From contig OX421962.1 in the NCBI GenBank assembly GCA_949128115.1, forward strand, positions 98,424,836 to 98,488,835: 64,000 nt of DNA, in the 5' to 3' direction. This document shows positions 1-12,829 of this stretch, piece by piece (position 1 is the first letter of the stretch; every line of letters starts with the position of its first letter). The stretch is from Anaspis maculata (lineage: Eukaryota; Arthropoda; Insecta; Coleoptera; Scraptiidae). The notes beneath the pieces are model-generated. The model was not told the origin of the DNA. It was given only the letters and a program-made list of their open reading frames with translations, and searched no databases. The translations under genes and the position numbers were made by a program.

Positions 1-213
1 TGATAGCCCAGAAACCGATTGAGACATAGCCTCATATATTTTCACGAAGTTGGACATCAGGAGGCTATTTGATATCCTCTCTCTCTAGATAATATCCGCC
101 AATTTAAAAAAAGGCACCATTCAAATCGTTTATTTAGGTCTTCGTTATACGATCCTGCAAAGTTGTTCGCCTTCATCATAATTTGCAACTTGTTTTTCCT
201 ACCACGTCCACTA
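1..213. repeat. Partial copy of the 1.7-kb palindromic element (right arm only)
   Basis: These bases match the right arm of the palindromic element at 55946-57670: both run through a block containing CAGAAACCGATTGAGACATA and both end in ACCACGTCCACTA. The window starts inside the arm, so the left arm and loop are not visible. It shows that the palindrome is a dispersed family, not a local rearrangement. Several small differences and a short deletion relative to 57413-57670 show that the two copies are diverged. No coding capacity is seen. Confidence 0.75.
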
Positions 214-1326
214 AAACTGAAAAACAACATAAGAGTAGGAATAATGTAAAGAGAAGTCTAACTTGGAATATTTTGTTCTATAGATTCTAGTTCGTTCGGG
301 GTTTCAATTTGACCTTTTGATGATGTTCATGACATTTAACTTACCAAATCTGTCCCAAAATGGGGAACAACGACGTTATTCAAATATCAAATATCGGTCG
401 ACAGACTTTAATATCGAAACATAATGTACTGAGTAATGTACGATTAAACAAAAATGACATCTCGGACGTCTGTTTTTTTTTGACATTTGCGTTGAAAATA
501 ATGTACTTTCGGAGTCCGGGTGAGTTTCATGTGGTAGATTATCATCAACCATTCACAGATTGACAACAAAAAATGTCGAATTTCACAATACCCTATACCT
601 ATGTATAGACCGGAAGATGGCGACAGATTTTTTATTTGGGAGGCGAAGGGGTTGAAGATAAAAATTCGGTAATACATGTTCTGGATGTCTCCTTCGAGAT
701 AAAAATCGACCTGCTTTTACTGGAAGATCTATCCATCTCTCAAGGATCGGCAGTTAATAGGGGAAAAACTTCCTTTTAATCAACAATAAGAAAATTTTGA
801 GAAGGTTGGGAGTGGTTTGAAAGATTTCAAGATATGTTTCACAAAAAGAAATTTTTCTTAGCTTCAATTTGATGCCACAAGATAGGTAATGCTATTTGAA
901 ATTCTAAAGTAGGGTAGGGTGGGGGCGGAGGGGTTGAAGATAAAAATTTGATAATGTGTGTTCCAGATGTTCCCCGCAAAATAAAAATCGACCTGTTTCG
1001 GCGTTTTCCTGGAAAAAAAATTGGTGGGAAGAAATCTGGGGTGGGTCCTTTTCAAAAAATCACTCTGCATTTGTATTGGGAATCAAAAACTACAACGATT
1101 GTGATTCGAATATACAGAGTGTGGCATCAATAAAAAAAGTTTTTGCGACACCCTGTAAGTATATCATAGGTTGTAAAATATAATAGTTTTCAATTTTGAA
1201 ATCTACAGGAAAAATGTTCAAGGAAAGTTTTCCTTTTCAAATTGTCTGAAAGGGGAAACCTCCAGTATGTATAGGGGTGGGGACGGAAATCTCGCGTGAT
1301 TACTTTGTACATACATTTCTCTGCAG
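214..1326. other. Non-coding stretch with a diverged internal direct repeat
   Basis: No gene is recognised. About 85 bp at 633-716 recur in diverged form at 917-1000; both contain GGGGTTGAAGATAAAAAT followed by a shared AAAATCGACCTG block. Short open frames here have no recognisable domain. Confidence 0.5.
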
Positions 1327-1400
1327 AGAGCAGGCACAGTTGAAAAGTATGGATGCGGTTCTAAGAGAAATAAAGGAGTTCTATGACGATGAAGAGAAAT
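1327..1400 (+). CDS. Candidate internal exon of an unidentified host gene
   Basis: A pyrimidine-rich tract ending in CTCTGCAG precedes base 1327, and GTGAGT follows base 1400, so both borders fit spliceosomal consensus. Between them one frame (phase 2 in, phase 1 out) is fully open and reads EQAQLKSMDAVLREIKEFYD and then D-D/E-rich residues, giving a charged, probably helical peptide. It does not look like any transposon protein in this window. I do not recognise the protein and found no convincing partner exon: a possible acceptor and GTAAGT donor at 1467-1500 do not continue the frame. If real, the gene lies on the plus strand and much of this window could be one of its introns. A chance match is possible because the exon is short. 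Confidence 0.3.
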
Positions 1401-1778
1401 GTGAGTTTTCCAGGAGGTTGTCTTAGAGGATCACGCACAATCTGGAGTTGTAATCTGGAGTTTACAGAAAAAAACAAGATCTATCAGGAGCACAACACAA
1501 GTAAGTACTGAAAAAGCTTTAATGACTATTCCCTTCTTGACCAACTTAGTTAACTATGATGGGTTCGTCGTTTATCCACTGTCGAAGTCTCCACAATGTT
1601 CTTGTCTTCGACTATACTAAAAGGTTCTCGTACTCTCAAGGACTCAAGGTCTCAAGTAACAGTCTCGGTCATCAGTTAGAGCGGAGGAGTTCAAGTTTTC
1701 CTGCCATTGTTGCGAAGAACTTGATTAAAAATGTGATGATGTTCAAATTGAACAGTTCAATGCATGTTTGTAATGCTC

Positions 1779-1817
1779 ATGCATGTGCATGTGCATGTGC
1801 ATGTGCCTGTGCATGTG
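1779..1817. repeat. GCATGT microsatellite
   Basis: About six head-to-tail copies of GCATGT, one with a T-to-C-type interruption (GCCTGT). Translation gives an artefactual alternating Ala-Cys peptide. Confidence 0.9.
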
Positions 1818-1935
1818 TAGATGAGTAAGCCTCTTTCAGGTTTCTAGGACCGGTGTCCTCATCTTCTTGGTCATATAAAAGCTGATGATATGAAGCCTCA
1901 CAAATTCATAAATACTTGACTGGGTAGACTGGACA

Positions 1936-2215
1936 TTACATGTGTTTACGCAGTACACAGTATCTCGCTTTATATACTGCCATAATTACAAATGTGGTGT
2001 TGAATAAAGCCCACGCACTTAATAGAGTAACCAAAGCACCTGACAATGATTTGGTGTTGGGTTTAATTAACGCACAGTCACATTCATAGTTGTCAGCATT
2101 GCAGTCAATAAACACCCCATTCGCCTCATTTTCCCATCCTAGATTCACGCTATTAAAATGCAACGAAAGCCATAGAGTATACAGCTCACAATATATACCT
2201 GCTCCTAGGTATCTC
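1936..2215 (-). CDS. Hypothetical C-terminal exon with one membrane segment
   Basis: The minus strand is open from the stop at 2216-2218 down to a TAA near 1936. The first ATG is at 2163. The peptide has a Cys-rich stretch (CNADNYECDC) followed by about 22 hydrophobic residues (ALVTLLSAWALFNTTFVIMA) and a short basic tail, which would fit the end of a type I membrane protein. I do not recognise it. No clear acceptor site is visible upstream, and AT-rich DNA yields hydrophobic peptides by chance, so this is kept only as a low-confidence candidate. Confidence 0.15.
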
Positions 2216-3239
2216 TACTTCCTTCCATCCAATAAATTTCAAACCTCCGATATTCCCTCGCGTTATCCCGCATATGCAGCGAGCAGGCTATCATCTTTAA
2301 AAGGGCGCGGAATTATCCGAAACATTCAATTTCCCAAATCATAATTCGTGAGCAATCGAACCAGAAGCGGCTTCCGCGAAGCAGACCTGCCTGCAAAATC
2401 AAATTGGGTTTTAATTTTACCTCGAACATCATCTTCCGGTTTCCGCCGCCGCCGCCAACGTCACATTTCAATTGGATTTTGTAAAATTACGGCCTTTGGT
2501 AGCGAGATGTGTACGAGGGTGGATTCGTTTATTCCACACCATGCCGACACAAGAAAAGGTTGAAGGCTGAGGCTGCAATTTTTTTTATAAATTCTTTCTT
2601 TCCACATCAGATTCATCAGCCGGACAGCAAGAGTCACGAGCTGAATTCCATTGATGCAGTGTGAACTGTTCCCCTCATTTTAATTCTTGGCTATGATTGT
2701 CGTTACCCCCCTCCCCTTCTACCTTGGACCTCTTACCTACGTTTTGATCACGTTATCGTTTCACTCAGGCTCTACCCTAGACGAGAACGGAACTTTGGGG
2801 ATGAGAAATGTATTGAAAAGTTGAAGAGAAACACGAATTGACAAGCAAACAAAATGAACTTTAATTGAAATCATCAGCAAAATTTAAAGGACTACAATAT
2901 TTATATCGGCAGTACCGTAAATCTAGTGCGTATTTAATTAGATTTAATCATTGAATTTATGTTCCAATTCTTGATGTCATTTTTGTTGTCAATTGTAAAC
3001 TTCTGGATTTCATGTCAATATTTTTATGACCATTTCGATTAATTTGGTGTGTAATTTGATTGTCATGTACTTGCTTGACTGTAATTTTTGTATGTCCTAT
3101 TTTTGTATGTGTCATGATTTCATTTAATTTAAATGTCATTGTCCGCCGCCTTTTATGACTCTCATATTTTTATATCATGTTTTTGTTTTTATGCTCGCTA
3201 CTATGTTTGTCAAATATTCAATATATTCAATTCCAAGTT

Positions 3240-3642
3240 GAAAATAGTAGGCCAACTAAAATTAGGCAGTGATTGCTACCTGAAATTCACGTGGAAGGGT
3301 TCATGTTACCGAAATATAACTGAGGAGCTTTGTACTATATGTAATTTGCACAGACGAGAAACGTTGGAGCATATACTTTTAGAGTGTCCAATTTATAAGC
3401 CAATAAGATTTCATTACATGTATGACGTCAACAATCTAAAAGATGTCTTGCATTTCATTGAGGTAAATATTATTTCTGTTATTGTTAGAATTGCCAATTT
3501 TATTGTGGGAGCTCTCAGGCTGAGGGCGTTCAGCAGGAACGAGTACTGACTTTTATGTTAATTTATCTTACCCTGTTTTTTTTTTGTACATGGTGTAATA
3601 CCGAAGGAACAATAAATATATTGAATTGAATTGAATTGAAAT
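3240..3642 (+). mobile_element. LINE 3' end (jockey/I-type), 5' truncated
   Basis: The frame ending at 3549 carries the Cys-His motif that closes ORF2 of jockey/I-type LINEs: CTICNLHRRETLEHILLECP, with CX2C, then H and C spaced as in that family. The reverse transcriptase and endonuclease that should precede it are absent, so this is a dead 5'-truncated insertion. A 3' untranslated region follows with AATAAA at 3611-3616 and a tail of TTGAA repeats (3621-3640), as expected for target-primed integration. The upstream part of the open frame (3133-3239) is not LINE-like and is probably flanking DNA. Confidence 0.7.
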
Positions 3643-6600
3643 ATTCAATGTAGGTATTTTACAGGATCCTGCTAACCATACCTATTTGTCTTGTTTTGGG
3701 TTTTTATACATTGTTGATGATTTCACTTGCATTGTTGATTTGTTGATTTAATATGCATTGTTTACTGATGTGTTTTTCATTTGTTCACTGATGTTTCTGC
3801 GATTTTGTTTTCCTAATTGCACTTACACTGAATACCGGAATTTATCAGTGAGTTTTAAATATTCATTTATCACATATTTGAGAGTCTTCTTCTTTGGGCA
3901 TAACTCAGGGGTTTGTTTGACTAGATTCTTCCACTGGGTGCCCTTTTTCCGAATCCGTCACTCTTCTTTTTCTTTGACTGACAGTATGACATATTTGGTT
4001 GTTGTGTTTTCAATTGTTTTTGTTCGAATCAGGCCTGCAACAAGAATATTCCCATGTCCACGATATTATTTTACGATGCCTTTTGGTTTCTTCGCGCTCA
4101 AGCTCCAATTTGCGGTCCTTCATCCATGTGACATCATCAAGAGGAAATAACGCGTAGGTATTTGGTACCTAACACAGGTCCAGGGCCAAGAGTGAAATCC
4201 ACGAGACGCGTAGGGTGCCTCCATTTTCACTTCAAAATAGGCTGTAAAAACCGCGAAAACCCCTTTTCGGTCCTCTTCTTTGTTCTGATTTCCCGGAAAC
4301 AAATAAAATTGACTCTAAAAACAGGAAGATGCGATTTTAAATTCATAATCTAGGGATCTAGGGACACATCTAGTTTCGACAAAGCACGACACAAGAATCT
4401 CCTTTGACCCGCGAGAACCCGAATTCCTGCCCCGCTTACATTCAGTTCCTAATATAGAAATATTTTACTCGCATCGAAGTATAAGAGTAAATTTTCAAAA
4501 TGTCGCTGGAAATGCGTTCCATCACACGTGTTAGTAGAGTTCTGCCAGTAGTTTTCGCCTCTGCTGAATGATTTGGTTTTAACAATCTTGACAGAAATTT
4601 TCTTTCAATCAAAGCCGTTCTGAAATCGTTACTTTTTTGACGCAGCAGCTGGAAAAATTGTCTTGGGCTAAAACAACTTGACATGAAGCTCAGATCCCTG
4701 TAGAATCCTTGAAACGTGTTAAAAGGTTGGAGGTGCGTCATTTATCATTCTCTACATTAGAGGAGAGCAGCGGGATTCTCCCCCGTACAAAAATATTTGG
4801 CGGGTTTCGATTTTAAATTGAGTTGCGGAGCTCGCGCAGGCGGCGGTTTTATGTAAGTCAGGTGTAGTTCCGCTTCATTAGGTCGCGTCGGTTGCTCCAA
4901 TTAGAAGAAGTCAGAATGAAAAAGACAAAGAGAGAAAACGACAGGGAGTCGAAAGTAGGACGCCCAATTTATTAGACGCAAATCGATTACCTGATGCTTT
5001 GTTCAATTTTGTCGCTCAATAACGTAAATGCGATTACCAAAGGGGCTCCCGTGGGGGCCCACATTCGATGCGAGGCCCTCCCCCAATCGAATTACGGCAT
5101 ACAGTCTGGTATGTAGCGAGCGAGTGGATACGTTTTGGAACTGCTGAATTTGATTTGAATCTCATATTACCGGCGCACAGACATCGGTAGATACCTACAC
5201 CAATGGTATGTGTGTTGCTCATGGCGGCGGTCGTCGGTCCGATTACAAATTCAGAAGCGCGATAATGTAATGACTTGTAATCGGTGGGCCAGAGTGGATA
5301 CTTTGGTAAATATTCCACGGTCGGTTGGGCAAAAGATGGCCGTGCCGCAGGACAAAGCTTTGTTTGGAAATGTTATGCTTATTTCCAAAGGGATGGTCCC
5401 AATTACCGTATGATTTTACGGATGCTGATGCGAGAGGATTGTATGAAAGGAAAGGTAAAAGCCGCTCCGTGATTCGATCGAATGTGCGAGTGATTCATAA
5501 TTCAATTATACCTTAGGTTTCAAAAGCGGGAGTGATTATGGATAGCACGAAAAAAAAACCACATCAAACATAGGTGAGTAGGTGCCTACTTTTAAAAATC
5601 ACACATAAACTACCAACTCATGACTAAAGGATTGGATTGTTTTTGCCAGGCAGTTTCGAAGATTTTCACGAGATTTGCTGGAGACTCCGATTCGCGAATA
5701 GGCCACAAACCTGGAGACTTTGACTCATGGATATCCCACAAACCTGGTACAACAGGCGGGGGAGGAGCTGTTCAAGAGCTTATCGGATTCATAAAGAAGC
5801 GGCTGAACCTGAGCTATCCCAATTAGACGAAACTTGCAGATCTAAACAGGTGATCAATTGAGCTGGTGCACCCAAAAATTTCATGCTACCTCCTCGCTAG
5901 ATTAAAAATCTCGAAGAAAATCAAGTGATTTCAAACAGCGTAGTCATGCCAGATAGGTCATTCTTCTAGCTACAAAATGCCATGCTGATGAGTTACGTGG
6001 AAGTTGACATTGTTTACTATGCACAGCGCACTTGCATTACTTTTGCAACAGCGCATAACTTTTCGAAAAAAAATCTTTCCAAATGAATTTTTGGAAAGCT
6101 CCTTACAATACCTTGAAACAGTTTTCGATTTATCCCTCCATTTGGATTTTCAAGGGGAGTTATGGCAATTTTTGACCAATTCACGTTGTATGATGCCGGT
6201 TCTCTCCAAGGTCAAGTTCTTGGCTCAAATGTGGTAGAAGTACGTAACTTTGCTCTACAAAGTAACCGTCAAGTGAATTTGATCCTATTGAGAATCAGAA
6301 ACGCCACCCTTTGTGAGCGTCTGCAACCCCTTTGAAGTCTGTTCTGAACAGGGGCATATGTCCTACTGATATGTATCTTGCCTCATCCCTCATCCCCGCA
6401 TCCCTCTTTCATCATCACAGGACAGTTCAAACTTCAAATAAACCATCTGTCAGTACCAATCCATTACATGATAAATCCCCTTTGGATCATTACAACCCCG
6501 TTTCTATAATTTTTGTTAAGTATTTTACAAAGTTTGAAAGCTGTATCTCTCGAATCATGTAATATAAAAATAATTCACTGTGGAAATTACCCATTAAGGA

Positions 6601-6676
6601 AGACTCATCAATCTATCAAATTCAAATGTGCCAGCAGTCTCAGACTTTTAGGAATACACCATAGGTATATAGGTCA
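3643..6676. other. Long stretch with no recognised gene
   Basis: Many short open frames occur on both strands, the longest 130 codons (3758-4150 +), with no domain, exon border or repeat partner that I can support. Confidence 0.45.
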
Positions 6677-7085
6677 GTTTTTTTTTTTGTTAATTGGTTG
6701 GCATTGAGGGCTTGCTCTTTAGCCACTAGAACGAACTTTCAATTCAAAATTTTACTTTTTCTATTTCTTTAATTTCAAACTTTCGTCTCAATGTTTTGGA
6801 AAAACTCTATTATCAGTGAAAGGATTTGGGGGTTATTTGTAGCCAACAGGGAAGTGATGTTCAGAGGAAGAAAACAGTTCCTGATGCTGACCAAGTTCTT
6901 TATCAGAGCTTCGATCAGCCCTTGATGATTCCCACAAGCAAACATCAAATGATTTATGTCACCAATCGATTCATTGTCACACGAGCATACCGGTGTCTCG
7001 AGAATGCCAATGCTTTATATAGTTCAGTTGCATTACTGTTGGTCACGCACTGCAGTTCGACGAGTGCTCGATGATTGTCACAAAA
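6677..7085 (-). mobile_element. LINE 3' end on the minus strand with poly(A)
   Basis: Reading the minus strand, the terminal LINE Cys-His motif appears as ETPVCSCDNESIGDINHLMF followed by ACG and a conserved LPLNITSLL segment, then a stop close to 6777. The 3' untranslated region runs to a short A-tract (plus-strand T run) at about 6678-6690. In-frame stops lie upstream of the motif, and the reverse transcriptase is missing. The protein type resembles the C-terminus of jockey/I/R1-like ORF2. It is a different LINE family from the one at 3240-3642, because the tail is poly(A) rather than TTGAA. Confidence 0.7.
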
Positions 7086-8298
7086 ATGCAGGCTAGAGTT
7101 ACTCTTTGGTGCCACTTAAATTTCGACAGTACCTAACGTCGGGACTAAACGGAGTGAATGATTTAACATCCTGTTATCGCGTCAGCGTAAGAGTATCAGC
7201 CATCTGGGAAACGGCAAAACCTGAAACATTTTAAATTTTTACTTAGCGTTAAATTTTGCAACACGCTATCGATTTACGGCTGCCTCAGCTTCCAGGAGAG
7301 ACGTAAGAGGTACAAGCAAAATAAGCCGTAAAACTGGGACGGATGCACCGAAAATAAATAATTAAATGGGCAATAACCAAAAGCAAAATAAAAGACGTGT
7401 TCGCTTTCAACCATCAGACTCATCCAAATAAAACTTGAAAAGTGGAAAATTGCATTCACCTAGCTGAAACTATTAAAGTTGGAACAAGAAAAGTTAATGT
7501 GTGCTGGTACTTAAAATGCGGGGAACTGCACTGGAGGCACCTAGTGCATAAATATCTCTTGCGACCGGAATTGCCTTGAATATTTTAAAATTATTTTATT
7601 ATCAAAATCCTTTCTCTTGTGCAAAAGTATATGAGCAGTAAGTGTAGTAATAAAGTTGACTTGGAGTACCAAAAAAGTCCATTGTACAACCAACAACACA
7701 CTCGTAATATTATATAGTGTGCGAGTGCCGAGGCAGGGCAGAGTACAAATTTAAATTTCGCTTTCCGCCCCCCAATTCGCGTAATTTCAAGCCGGAAAAT
7801 GCACCAGAATAGAACCAGGACGCGTAGTCTTGCTTCAGTTTACGGCCTGGAATTACCCACAGCAGTTCCTAGAAATAATTATAACTATTATAAGCCTCAT
7901 TTTCAAGCAAAGGGCATAATTAAAAGAGGGTAATGTATACTAGAGTTGTAGGTATTCACATTTCGTGGAAGATTCAAGACTACTCAAGTTCATAGGTCGC
8001 CAAGAGTGATCCACACTGTTTTATTTTGCGCAATAGGAAAGCGATCAGAGCAAATCATAGTATTATCATCGTGGTATCATAGAATTATAGCAACAAATCA
8101 GAGTATAGGAGTGCATACACTACTATCATCAATGCTCCTTGTGATGGCTTGGCTTCAAGTGAAATTTCTCCATCATATTCCCTGCCTGCCTGATGTACAG
8201 GTGTTTATGGCATCGCCGAATACCTTGGATAGATGGCGCCACATGGGAACCCACATATTATGAGTCTCTCAATACTGTACTTCAAGGATCGTCATACC
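7086..8298. other. No recognised gene
   Basis: Only short unsupported open frames are seen on either strand. Confidence 0.45.
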
Positions 8299-8445
8299 TG
8301 GGCCCTATTCCATAAAGCAGCTCTGCAACTCTTCACTTCACACTTTGCAAAAAGTTGAGGAGTCGCTAGGCAAAATTTTCGTAGCAATTCCTCTGAATTT
8401 GGACAAGTGAAAAGTTGCAAAGAAGCTTTATGGAATAGGCCCCTG
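8299..8445. mobile_element. Small inverted-repeat element (MITE-like)
   Basis: About 45 bp at the left end, containing GGGCCCTATTCCATAAAGC, are repeated in inverse orientation at the right end (GCTTTATGGAATAGGCCCC) with a few mismatches. The whole unit is about 147 bp and has no coding capacity. The GGGCC-type terminus is reminiscent of PIF/Harbinger-derived MITEs, but I could not fix a target duplication. Confidence 0.65.
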
Positions 8446-8454
8446 GACCTGGAA

Positions 8455-9300
8455 GTCGACGATGTCCAAACCGCAGCCGCCGACCGACGTAAAGCAACTG
8501 CTTTCATTTCTACAACTGCGCAGTTGGCTTCGAAGGTATATTCCGGACTTCGCCGGGATGGCGGAGGCCCTAACTGTTTTATCAGGGTGCACGCAAAATG
8601 GGAGTGTGAAGCCGAACAACGTTTAACTCTTGAAAAGCTGAAAGAGCTCTTGGTTGTGACTCTCATTTTGCTTTAAGCAAACCCAAACTCCTGGTTCGTC
8701 TTGATAATCGACACAAGTGATGCTTACGCAGTGGGGGCATGTATTCTGCAGGGGGGAGCGCCCTGACAAGAAACCCAGTTGAGCATGCCAACCGCCTCTT
8801 TATGGCAGTCGGAAAGAATTGGAGCATTCGGTGGAAAAATAGCGTGAGCCTTAGCCACAGCGATTAGTCCACGACGATGCAGAGTCAAGCTTAGCGATAT
8901 TCTGGCCATCGCCCATTGATCGCGTGACTTTCCTATTAGACGCACATGAATGGCCAAGAATCGTTACAACTTCGCTCTGTATCACCATGGACTAATGCTA
9001 CTGCTGTTTTTTACCTGATACTTGAATTATTTGAGTACCAAAAGTAAGGCCCTAGCGGATCTTTATGATGTCGAGAAGTTACGCACCTATCTCGAGAACT
9101 AAAAAAGAAAATCGCCAGCTATCATCAGCTAATGAAATCACTAATGTACTTGTGTACCCCAAGCGGACAAATGACGCGATGGAGTCTGTGCCTTCAGCAC
9201 TTCGATTCTCATAAAGATCACGTTCTTGGAAGATCCAATACTGTCGCTGACGCCTTATCCAGGCTGTCTCAAACTACCAAAAAGTCTGAAGTATGTCCCG
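8455..9300 (+). pseudogene. Decayed Ty3/Gypsy RT-RNase H region
   Basis: Fragments in changing plus-strand frames match the RT-RNase H part of Gypsy pol in the right order. Near 8480 the end of the RT thumb reads VKQLLSFLQLRSWLRRYIPD, the counterpart of the FLG-YYRRF block of intact Gypsy elements. A degraded RNase H start (IIDTSDAYAVGACILQGG) follows near 8700. Near 9175-9280 the RNase H C-terminus reads MTRWSLCLQHFD and later NTVADALSRLS. Stops and frameshifts separate the pieces, so no protein is made. It is not a copy of the 14-kb element, whose sequence here differs. The small inverted-repeat element at 8299-8445 lies just before its left edge. Confidence 0.65.
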
Positions 9301-11725
9301 TCAAGCTTGATCTTCGCGTGGCAAAATAACACAGGATTGCTGCATGTCTCATGGTCCCCCCCCACCTTCGCTTGCAGTTTTCAAAGTAATTCAATTTCGA
9401 CTACAACCCTATTGTAATTTATTGTTTTCCTGTCTGAATAAAATTGTTTTTAGCAATTGTCACAGGGACTTAAGCCGCGATTGAATTTATTATTAAGACG
9501 TTAACTGCTTCTTATCAGTTCTTCTGCATTGTACTTGAGATTTGAATACTGGAAGGAGATTTTTTTCGAAGGAAATTCATGTGATTTGTTTACGTACCTC
9601 TCAAATGCCTCTTTTTCTACATTCAATGCGGAATATTGATGATGCTTTGAAATTGTGCAAGCAGGTGCGAAGCCTTGTTGTATTTTGGTGAGTGTTTTCC
9701 CGAGAAAAGCCGTATCATTGGCTATCATTATCCGTTCCGACAAACGTAAGTGTTAAATTTGTGTTCACTGTTCATGTATGTTCACGACATTTACGATCGC
9801 GATGTACAGTGATGGGATTACGCCAAAATTCATCAACAAATGAGTTGGGCTATAGTACGAGAGTAAGAAAAATATAGCAACTGAAATTATCTTGATCTAC
9901 CCATAGTACGGCTTTTGATGTTTAACAGGAATGTTTCTTGTTCACGTCGAGTTGTATTATCATCAAACCAGGCAAACACTACGAGCAGGGCGCAAAGAGA
10001 GTGGAGCTCCTCAAGCGTAGAATCGTCCCCGCTAGACGCCAGACATCAAAAACAATGGTGAACTCCACCAAACCGTCGACAACTCAAGCATATGTCTTGA
10101 ACTCCGGTTTCCTCATTCCCAGGATACGTTTTTACCTTCTTCTCATCCTCTTCAATCTCCTCCCCCGCCTATCATGTTTGCAGACAGTGTTAAATTCCGC
10201 TTATTTCGCCCTGTTTGCAGTCTCATTCATCCTGCAAATTCATTACAACAACACACCGGGAGGGCGCGCACACATTTCCCTTTGTGTGTGAGTGTCTGCG
10301 CGAGGGCACACGATGGCGTTCTTGTGTTCTTAAAACGGAATGCTTGACATGGCAACCGCCGACCCGCTAGACCCCGAGGCGCATCAGACATCAGCGAAGC
10401 CGGAAAGGAGAGTAGCAGCATCAGCATCACGAGACAGCCGAGCCGGCACACCAGAAGCACAAAAGGAAAACCCATTTGCGACACTTTTTCAAATGAACAG
10501 TCACATTTTCATTTGTATTCTCCTCTCAGCTCAAAACGGGCCCGTCACCCCGAAAGGTGAGGAGTTCAAACATCGAGTTATTACGGTGAACATTTTTCTT
10601 TTGTGTCGGAATTGGAAATTCTCCCTTCGCTCGCTGTCCCCAGTCTTCTTTCCCGAGTCTCACGAGTAAGTACGTTTTTGGGAAAATGACATGAGGAATA
10701 AGGGGGCACCCGAGAAGGGAGAATTGAAACGTTCCGTCTTCCTGCTGGGAATGAAGTATATGAGCGAGCGCCTAGCTAGCTTACCCGACGCACAGCTGCA
10801 GGAACAGTGTCACTACCCACGTGACTTCCAGGAACAGGACTGCCGCCGAACCGCCTCTGTAACAAGAACGAACGATGTGAAACATATGTTTGTTTAGAAC
10901 GTGTTGTAAAGGTAACATGTTGGATGAATGGATGATAGTGTTTAGTGCTTTTAAGTCGAGTGATGGATGGAGTGCTCGCTCATTTTGTGGAAATCTTTCG
11001 GAACTTGTGTTGGAGAGCTGTGTACTACGATAAGGAAGAAATGACTCTTTTGGTTGAGTAGGTACCAGCCAATGGTATAGGTACAGTGACAAAAGACCAA
11101 CATCACAATACTTGCGGTATATTTTATCACAAAATGACATTTCTTTTCTACTTTGAGTAGGTACTTTTCAAGATTACAACCATTTAAAAAACCGCACATT
11201 CGTACAACAAACTTCGGTGTAGATCTCGGTGTAGACAATTGATCAAAAGACAAAATAATGTTTTTGTTCAATTATAGATTACTGTCACTTGCTTGAAACG
11301 GTTAGATGTTTAAGCAAATGTAACTCTACGAGGATAAACTTTAGAAACAGGTTAGTTAGGAGAGACATTAGATGCGAATCGTGTCAAAATGCAAATCACA
11401 TTTAGGTACCACTTTACTATAACGTGTAGCCGTGACTCCTGTGAGTGCGAACGATGAAGGTACTAATATAACTCAGAGAACTTAGTGAATTAGGTGAAGA
11501 CCATAGAGATTGTGTAGCTCGTAAAATCATAGACGTTTCAGCACTCTAGCTGTTAGCTTGATAATTATTGTTGCTGCAAGTTTTGGGGTTAGGCATTAGG
11601 TTTGACGAATATTTCAACAAAAAATAAATCTCTGCCATGAAAGCCCGTATAGGGCCTATGTTCAGTGTTCACTGATAATAGTTTTATTACAGCAGTGTTG
11701 ATATCACCTCTCGTTCTCTCGACGA

Positions 11726-11774
<49 letters not shown>

Positions 11775-12829
11775 ATTACCAGAGATATTAGCCCTCAAGG
11801 AGTTATGTTGTTGGTTTTTCCATCTATCCCACACATGTTTACAAATCCAGTCCGACAAATGACAGGACGAAATGTGAAAAATGTTTGTCGAGCACGGACG
11901 ATCCGCCAGTGGAATTACCTACATTTCCTGTTGCATTATTTACTGATATGGCTCCGGAGCTGCTGCCCGTACTGATATGTGCACGCGAGACGCGAGAATC
12001 TCTCCGGATTTTTGCTGGCTGCTGGCCTGGTGTCATAAAGAAAATGATACACACACCTCTATATTTCCAACCCTCATTTCATACCATCGATTGGAATAAA
12101 ACGCCACCGCATCATCATCTCGGAAAACGAATAATAAAAAAAACCGGCTCTGCTTCTGCTCGTATATTTGCGGGATCCACGTCGGCTTTCCCTGGTGCCG
12201 TGGAATTTTTCTTGTTTTGCCGATGCCGCGCGATCTTTTTCCGCCCGGATAGCTCCAGGTGAAATCCCAGGGAATTTTGACATTCACCGTGATTAATTTC
12301 GACAGACATAATAAAGGTATCGGTCTGGATCTCGGAATAGATTGGGATGGTGGCATTATTGGGCTCCTGGAATTTCATCCGCTTTTTTTACGACGCGCGT
12401 GCAGGAGAAAAGATCGCAGAGACTGAATGGCCATGAGAATCGCACAGGATCAGTATAATGGAAGGTGGAATATTGCACAACAACAATTTTCCATTATTTC
12501 TTGTAGATCGAAAAAGCTATATCTACCCGTGTCATGGAAACGTCGCGCCGGCGTGATTCTTTTGGTGTAGAATTTATTCGACATACTTCGTTCAAAAAAT
12601 GTATGTTTACACGGCGACTGTGCAGAAGTATTTCTCCATCATTATATTCGTAGATTTTGGTTGTCATCGCTGAAGAATATGGATTCATGGGAGGAAGCGT
12701 ACTTTTCGAGGGCTTGAATCCACAAATGAGCAGTCAATTTTTAGCTGCCGAACAAATTGCAGGATACTGTAGACTGACCATTCAGTTTACCGACAGGCGG
12801 CTTCGACTAGATTCGAGACATCTGCTAGT
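9301..12829. other. Long stretch with no recognised gene
   Basis: Apart from the TC microsatellite at 11729-11771 I see no gene, domain or mobile element. Open frames of up to 125 codons (for example 11885-12262 +) have no recognisable motif. Confidence 0.45.
11729..11771. repeat. (TC)n microsatellite
   Basis: Forty-three uninterrupted bases of TC dinucleotide repeat. It is responsible for spurious Ser-Leu and Arg-Glu repeats in overlapping open frames. Confidence 0.97.

Larger units (their letters stand above)
1401..3239. other. Non-coding stretch, no recognised gene
   Basis: Nothing is recognised apart from the GCATGT microsatellite at 1779-1817 and the weak minus-strand open frame at 1936-2215, both listed separately. 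Confidence 0.5.

Noticed and set aside
1467..1500. Second small exon downstream of the candidate exon
   Set aside because: AG and GTAAGT borders exist, but joining it to the first exon creates a stop in the required phase.
3758..4150. 130-codon plus-strand frame with a FFTMPFGFFAL-like string suggesting RT
   Set aside because: The MPFG string is the only resemblance. Flanking RT motifs are absent in all frames of both strands.
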